Shown one piece after another: positions 60,624 through 64,000 of a stretch of 64,000 nucleotides of DNA. The position numbers were made by a program, and so were the translations under genes. Source of the stretch: Chthoniobacteraceae bacterium (lineage in GTDB: Bacteria > Verrucomicrobiota > Verrucomicrobiia > Chthoniobacterales > Chthoniobacteraceae); the NCBI GenBank assembly GCA_028293625.1, contig JAQGOL010000029.1:248001-312000 (forward strand), given 5' to 3'. The notes below the pieces were generated by a model. That model was not told where the DNA came from. It saw only the letters and a program-made list of their open reading frames with translations, and ran no database searches. The first letter of the stretch is position 1. Each line of letters opens with the position of its first letter.

Positions 60624-63600
60624 ATGACCTGTCGCTATGCGCACGCAACGGGCTGGCCAAGAAAGCGGGACCGAGAGAGTTATTGCTGCGTGAGCCGCTT
60701 TTCCCCTCCATTGTTGCGTTTATTTTGTTGGTTCCTGCTGGTGCTTCCGTTGGGCGCGCAAGAAGAGCCGCCGGGCGCTTTAAAAAAAGTCGTGCTGCTT
60801 GCGGGGAAGAAAAGCCACGGACCCGAAGGCAACCGGATCCACGACTATCTTTGGTCGGCGCGTTTGATCAAAACCATGATCGAGCATTCCAATGTGCGCG
60901 ACCGGGTCCGAGTGGAGCTGCACGCCGATGGCTGGCCCAAAGATGAAACAAGCCTTGAGGATGCCGATACCATCATGATCCTTTCGGATGGGCGCGACGG
61001 CGACAAGTTTGAGGAGGCGCCGCACCTCGCTTCAGCCGAGCATGTCGCGCTGATCGAACGGCAGATGAAACGTGGGTGCGGCCTCGTGACGTTTCATTTC
61101 TCCACGTTCGCGCCCGACGAATACGGTGAACAGATCCTCCGTTGGAACGGCGGCTATTTTGATTGGGAAAAAGATGGGAAACGCGACTGGTTTTCCGCCA
61201 TCACCATCAAAGAAGCCCAGGTGGAACTTCCGTCGCCTGGTCATTCGATCTGTCGCGGCGTCAAACCGTTCCGGATGCGCGAGGAGTTCTATTATAATAT
61301 CCGGTTTGGGAGCGGCGACCCCGCGCTTACCCATCTGCTCAGCGTTCCGGCACTTCAAGGCCGCGAGAGCGATGGCAATGTCGTCGCCTGGGCCCGCCAG
61401 CGAAAGGATGGCGGCCGCGGGTTTGGCACCACGTGCGGTCATTTTTATGACAACTGGCAAAATGCCGATTTCCGCAGGTTTATCCTGAACGGGATTGTCT
61501 GGAGCGCGCGAGCTGAAGTGCCTGCGGATGGCGTCGAGGCGCGTTATTTTGAAAGGGACGAAATCATGGCAGCCACCCCGGATGCGGAGAATCCCGTGGT
61601 GCGCGCACAGATGCCCGAGTTTTTGGAGATCCCGGCCGCGGCGGTTGAGGAATTGACTGCCGCCAATGGAGCCGCGGGGCGGGGGAATGCACGGGACTGG
61701 CCGCGTTCGCTCGGTGACGCCACCTCGGCGCGTTATTCTGCTTTAAAAGGAATCAACCGGGAGAACGTCAAGGGGCTTGAATTGGCTTGGACGTATCACT
61801 CCGGCGATGGAAGCGGCAATATCCAGTGTAATCCGGTGATCGTGGACGGGGTCATGTTTGCTCCGACCGCCGGGGCGCGGATTGTCGCCGTGAATGCCGC
61901 GACCGGCCAGGAGTTGTGGGGCTTTAAACCGGAAAAAAAGGCGAACCGCCTGGAAGATGCGCCGGCCCGGCGCGGACTGATTTATTGGTCTGGAAATGGG
62001 GAAACGTCTCCCCGGATTTTTTTTACGGCAGGCAATTGGATTTACGCTTTGAATCCAAAAAAGGGCGAGCCCATTGAATCGTTTGGCATGGGTGGCCGTG
62101 TCGAATTGCCGACCGGCGGCACGGTGGCGGGAGCGGTTTGGAAAACGACGCTCGTGGTGCCCGGATTCAACGGCGACGTTTTCGCTTTCAACGTGGGGAC
62201 AGGTAAACTGCAGTGGCGCTTTCGCACCATTCCTCAGGGAGCCGAATTTGGCGCCGAGACATGGCAACGCCCCGGCCAGGGAGCCAATTGCTGGGGCGGC
62301 ATGGCACTGGATGAAAGTCGCGGAATTGCCTATGTCTCCACCGGATCGCCCAAGCCGAACTTCGACGGAAGCGGGCACCCCGGTGAAAACCTTTTCGCCA
62401 ACTGTTTGATCGCGCTCAACGTCGCCACCGGCGAACGGCTTTGGCATTTCCAGGAAATCCGGCACGATATATGGGATCTCGATGTTCCCGCGCCGCCCAA
62501 CCTGGTGAGCGTGATGCACGAGGGTCGCCGGGTCGATGCCGTTGCCCAGGTGACAAAAATCGGCAATACGCTCCTGCTTGACCGGGTCACAGGCAAACCG
62601 CTCTTTCCGTTCCGATTGCACCGTGCGCCGGTTTCCAGGCTCACCGGGGAAATTACCTGGCCCTATCAGCCCGACGTTCAATTGCCAGAGCCGTTTGCCC
62701 GCCAGGTTTTCTCGCGTGCCGATATCACCGATCGCACCCCGGAGGCGCGCGCATTTATCGAACAACTCCTTTCGCGTGCAAACATGGGGTGGTTTGAACC
62801 GTTTGAAGAGTCAAAACCAACCGCGTTCTATGGACTGCACGGAGGTGCGGAATGGACCGGTTCGGCCTTTGATCCCGCCTCGGGCCGGCTTTATGTCACC
62901 GCCAACGAGCTGCCATGGATCATCACCGTGTTTCGCGATGATGATGCGCCCGCGGCGCGGCCTGCCACCGCCGGCGAACAACTCTACCAGCAAACGTGTG
63001 CCGCGTGTCACGGAGCGGACCTGGTTGGCGTTGGAGTGGCGCCGCCTTTGCGGGGATTGCGTCATCGCATGAACGACGAGCAGGTCCGTGAGATTTGGAA
63101 AAAAGGCCGCAATCTGATGCCGCCCGCCCCTCCAATGAGCGAGGATCAGCAAAAGGCGTTGCTCGACTTCCTTTTTGTCCGCGATCGCGTCCAGCCGCCG
63201 ACTGATTTGAATGCGCCGCCCCGCTATTCATTCGGCGGTTATCGCAAGGTGCTCGATCACGAGGAATATCCTGGAAGCAAGCCGCCCTGGGGCACGCTCA
63301 ACTGCCTTGATCTCAACAGCGGAAAGCTTCTTTGGAAAGTGCCCCTGGGCGAATATCAGGCACTGACCCGGGCAGGCGTTGCCAAAACTGGCACCGAGAA
63401 CTTTGGCGGCGCGATGGTGACTGCCGGCGGACTCGTTTTTTGTTCCGGGACACGTGACAATAAGATTCGAGCTTTCGACAGCGCCACCGGAGCCGAACTT
63501 TGGTCGGCTCCTCTGCCGCTTCACGGGACCACCGCGGCGGCCACTTATGAAGTGGATGGCCGCCAGTTCGTGGTCATCCCGGCCACGGGTGGTGGAAAAT

Positions 63601-63650
63601 TGGGCGGCCCGACGGGCGATGCTTACGTGGCCTTTGCGCTGCCGAAATAA
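60624..63650 (+). CDS. ThuA-PQQ propeller-cytochrome c fusion, secreted
   Basis: 1008 residues. A signal peptide-like hydrophobic stretch lies near residues 27-43 (LLRLFCWFLLVLPLGAQ). Residues ~50-300 are a ThuA domain (KVVLLAGKKSHGPEGNRIHDYL, FHFSTFAPDEYG). From ~345 a PQQ-type eight-blade propeller follows (GLELAWTYHSGDGSGNIQCNPV, NAATGQELWGFKPE, WRFRTIPQGAEFGAETWQRP, DLNSGKLLWKVPLGEY). A cytochrome c insertion lies at ~780-850 with CAACH near 792 and the distal Met in LMPPAPPM. The layout suggests a periplasmic quinoprotein oxidase of a sugar or alcohol that feeds its own cytochrome. The GTG at 60690 is an alternative start. Confidence 0.9.
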   Translation: MTCRYAHATGWPRKRDRESYCCVSRFSPPLLRLFCWFLLVLPLGAQEEPPGALKKVVLLAGKKSHGPEGNRIHDYLWSARLIKTMIEHSNVRDRVRVELHADGWPKDETSLEDADTIMILSDGRDGDKFEEAPHLASAEHVALIERQMKRGCGLVTFHFSTFAPDEYGEQILRWNGGYFDWEKDGKRDWFSAITIKEAQVELPSPGHSICRGVKPFRMREEFYYNIRFGSGDPALTHLLSVPALQGRESDGNVVAWARQRKDGGRGFGTTCGHFYDNWQNADFRRFILNGIVWSARAEVPADGVEARYFERDEIMAATPDAENPVVRAQMPEFLEIPAAAVEELTAANGAAGRGNARDWPRSLGDATSARYSALKGINRENVKGLELAWTYHSGDGSGNIQCNPVIVDGVMFAPTAGARIVAVNAATGQELWGFKPEKKANRLEDAPARRGLIYWSGNGETSPRIFFTAGNWIYALNPKKGEPIESFGMGGRVELPTGGTVAGAVWKTTLVVPGFNGDVFAFNVGTGKLQWRFRTIPQGAEFGAETWQRPGQGANCWGGMALDESRGIAYVSTGSPKPNFDGSGHPGENLFANCLIALNVATGERLWHFQEIRHDIWDLDVPAPPNLVSVMHEGRRVDAVAQVTKIGNTLLLDRVTGKPLFPFRLHRAPVSRLTGEITWPYQPDVQLPEPFARQVFSRADITDRTPEARAFIEQLLSRANMGWFEPFEESKPTAFYGLHGGAEWTGSAFDPASGRLYVTANELPWIITVFRDDDAPAARPATAGEQLYQQTCAACHGADLVGVGVAPPLRGLRHRMNDEQVREIWKKGRNLMPPAPPMSEDQQKALLDFLFVRDRVQPPTDLNAPPRYSFGGYRKVLDHEEYPGSKPPWGTLNCLDLNSGKLLWKVPLGEYQALTRAGVAKTGTENFGGAMVTAGGLVFCSGTRDNKIRAFDSATGAELWSAPLPLHGTTAAATYEVDGRQFVVIPATGGGKLGGPTGDAYVAFALPK

Positions 63651-63718
63651 ACGCCACGCCCCGCAGCTCAATCCGGTTCGCAACCAACCATCTCCATTCG
63701 CCAGCTCGAATTGATTAT

Positions 63719-63964
63719 ATGAGCTTTCAAAATGAAACCCCCGCCCAAGCAGGCACGCCTGAAAACAAGGACCTGAAGGTCTCCCTCGTGGCAGGCCGCT
63801 GGATTGTCGAAGACGAAAACGGTGCCAGCATTGCCGACGCGGAGAATCAGGCCGCCGCGGTCGATTTAGCCCGGCAGGCAGGCGCCGACACCGGGGCCAG
63901 CCAGATTGCGGTGCATGCTGCGGATGGCTCGCTGGAAGCGACTTTCCCAATCGTACGCGGTTGA
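63719..63964 (+). CDS. DUF2188-like small protein
   Basis: 81 residues. The core AGRWIVEDENGASIADAENQAAAVDLARQAGAD matches the DUF2188 pattern (a short beta strand then W-x-V, followed by an Ala-rich helix), then a final beta segment (QIAVHAADGS). Family function is unknown. No signal peptide. It is followed by a putative gene start at 63986. Confidence 0.75.
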   Translation: MSFQNETPAQAGTPENKDLKVSLVAGRWIVEDENGASIADAENQAAAVDLARQAGADTGASQIAVHAADGSLEATFPIVRG

Positions 63965-63985
63965 CGATTGCGCTATCCAGAGACG

Positions 63986-64000
63986 ATGAAAGCGATCGCC
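63986..64000 (+). CDS. Possible start of a gene running out of the window
   Basis: ATG followed by four sense codons (start MKAIA) reaching the window end, 21 bp after the preceding stop. Only five codons are visible, so this is weak. No Shine-Dalgarno is clear (GAGAC only). Confidence 0.25.

Overview
The window reads as a GC-rich chromosomal segment of a bacterium from the PVC superphylum, most likely a Verrucomicrobiota member of the soil/Chthoniobacter type. This is inferred from family content, not from a marker-gene tree. The pointers are a paired planctomycete-type cytochrome/DUF1549/DUF1553 protein and Tat-exported DUF1501 protein, several ThuA-domain proteins (one fused to a PQQ propeller and a cytochrome c), a DapL-type diaminopimelate aminotransferase, HEAT-repeat and SPFH proteins, and a Gram-negative style envelope gene set. 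About 48 protein genes fill the window. I see no rRNA, tRNA, CRISPR array, insertion sequence, phage gene or plasmid gene.

Layout. 1-7.6 kb: a DUF4126 membrane protein, a fumarylacetoacetate-hydrolase family enzyme, a membrane TPR protein, a long SPFH/flotillin-like protein and an 818-residue HEAT-repeat protein. 7.6-18 kb: a 0.5 kb non-coding gap, an orphan coiled-coil protein, KduD (uronate catabolism) beside a 1179-residue secreted DUF4861 fusion, then the cytochrome/DUF1549/DUF1553-DUF1501 pair. 18-24 kb: valS, a cell-wall amidase, murI and an acyltransferase. 24-30 kb (minus strand): a response regulator, a membrane-anchored secreted protein, hisB-hisH-hisA, then larC split into two coupled cistrons. 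30-35 kb: a ferredoxin and a 1369-residue decahaem cytochrome with LVIVD repeats. 35-42 kb: dapL, rluD-like, a degenerate family-4 uracil-DNA glycosylase, a DUF362/squalene-synthase-like pair, a peptidoglycan-binding protein, and divergent MOSC and mobA. 42-49 kb: a small coiled-coil protein with a clear terminator, then an LtaS-like transferase, a purple-acid-phosphatase-like and a TPR gene in one operon. 49-64 kb: a PanE-like/purine nucleoside phosphorylase pair; a minus-strand run of two ThuA genes, tatD, a GH18-CE4-GT2 trifunctional membrane protein, a GH26-like lipoprotein and nuoB-nuoC; then a slipin, a ThuA-PQQ-cytochrome c fusion and small orphans.

Themes. One is handling of extracellular polysaccharide: KduD, the DUF4861 fusion, ThuA proteins, the GH18-CE4-GT2/GH26-like pair, and possibly the DUF1549/DUF1501 pair. 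A second is secreted or periplasmic redox: the decahaem cytochrome, a PQQ-cytochrome c fusion and a one-cluster ferredoxin. The most unusual local structures are larC cut by an in-frame stop with a Shine-Dalgarno embedded in the end of the first cistron; dispersed TAATCN hexamer arrays, one folded into a long inverted repeat; C/G-run repeats, one inside a coding sequence; and several multi-domain fusions that look worth experimental work.
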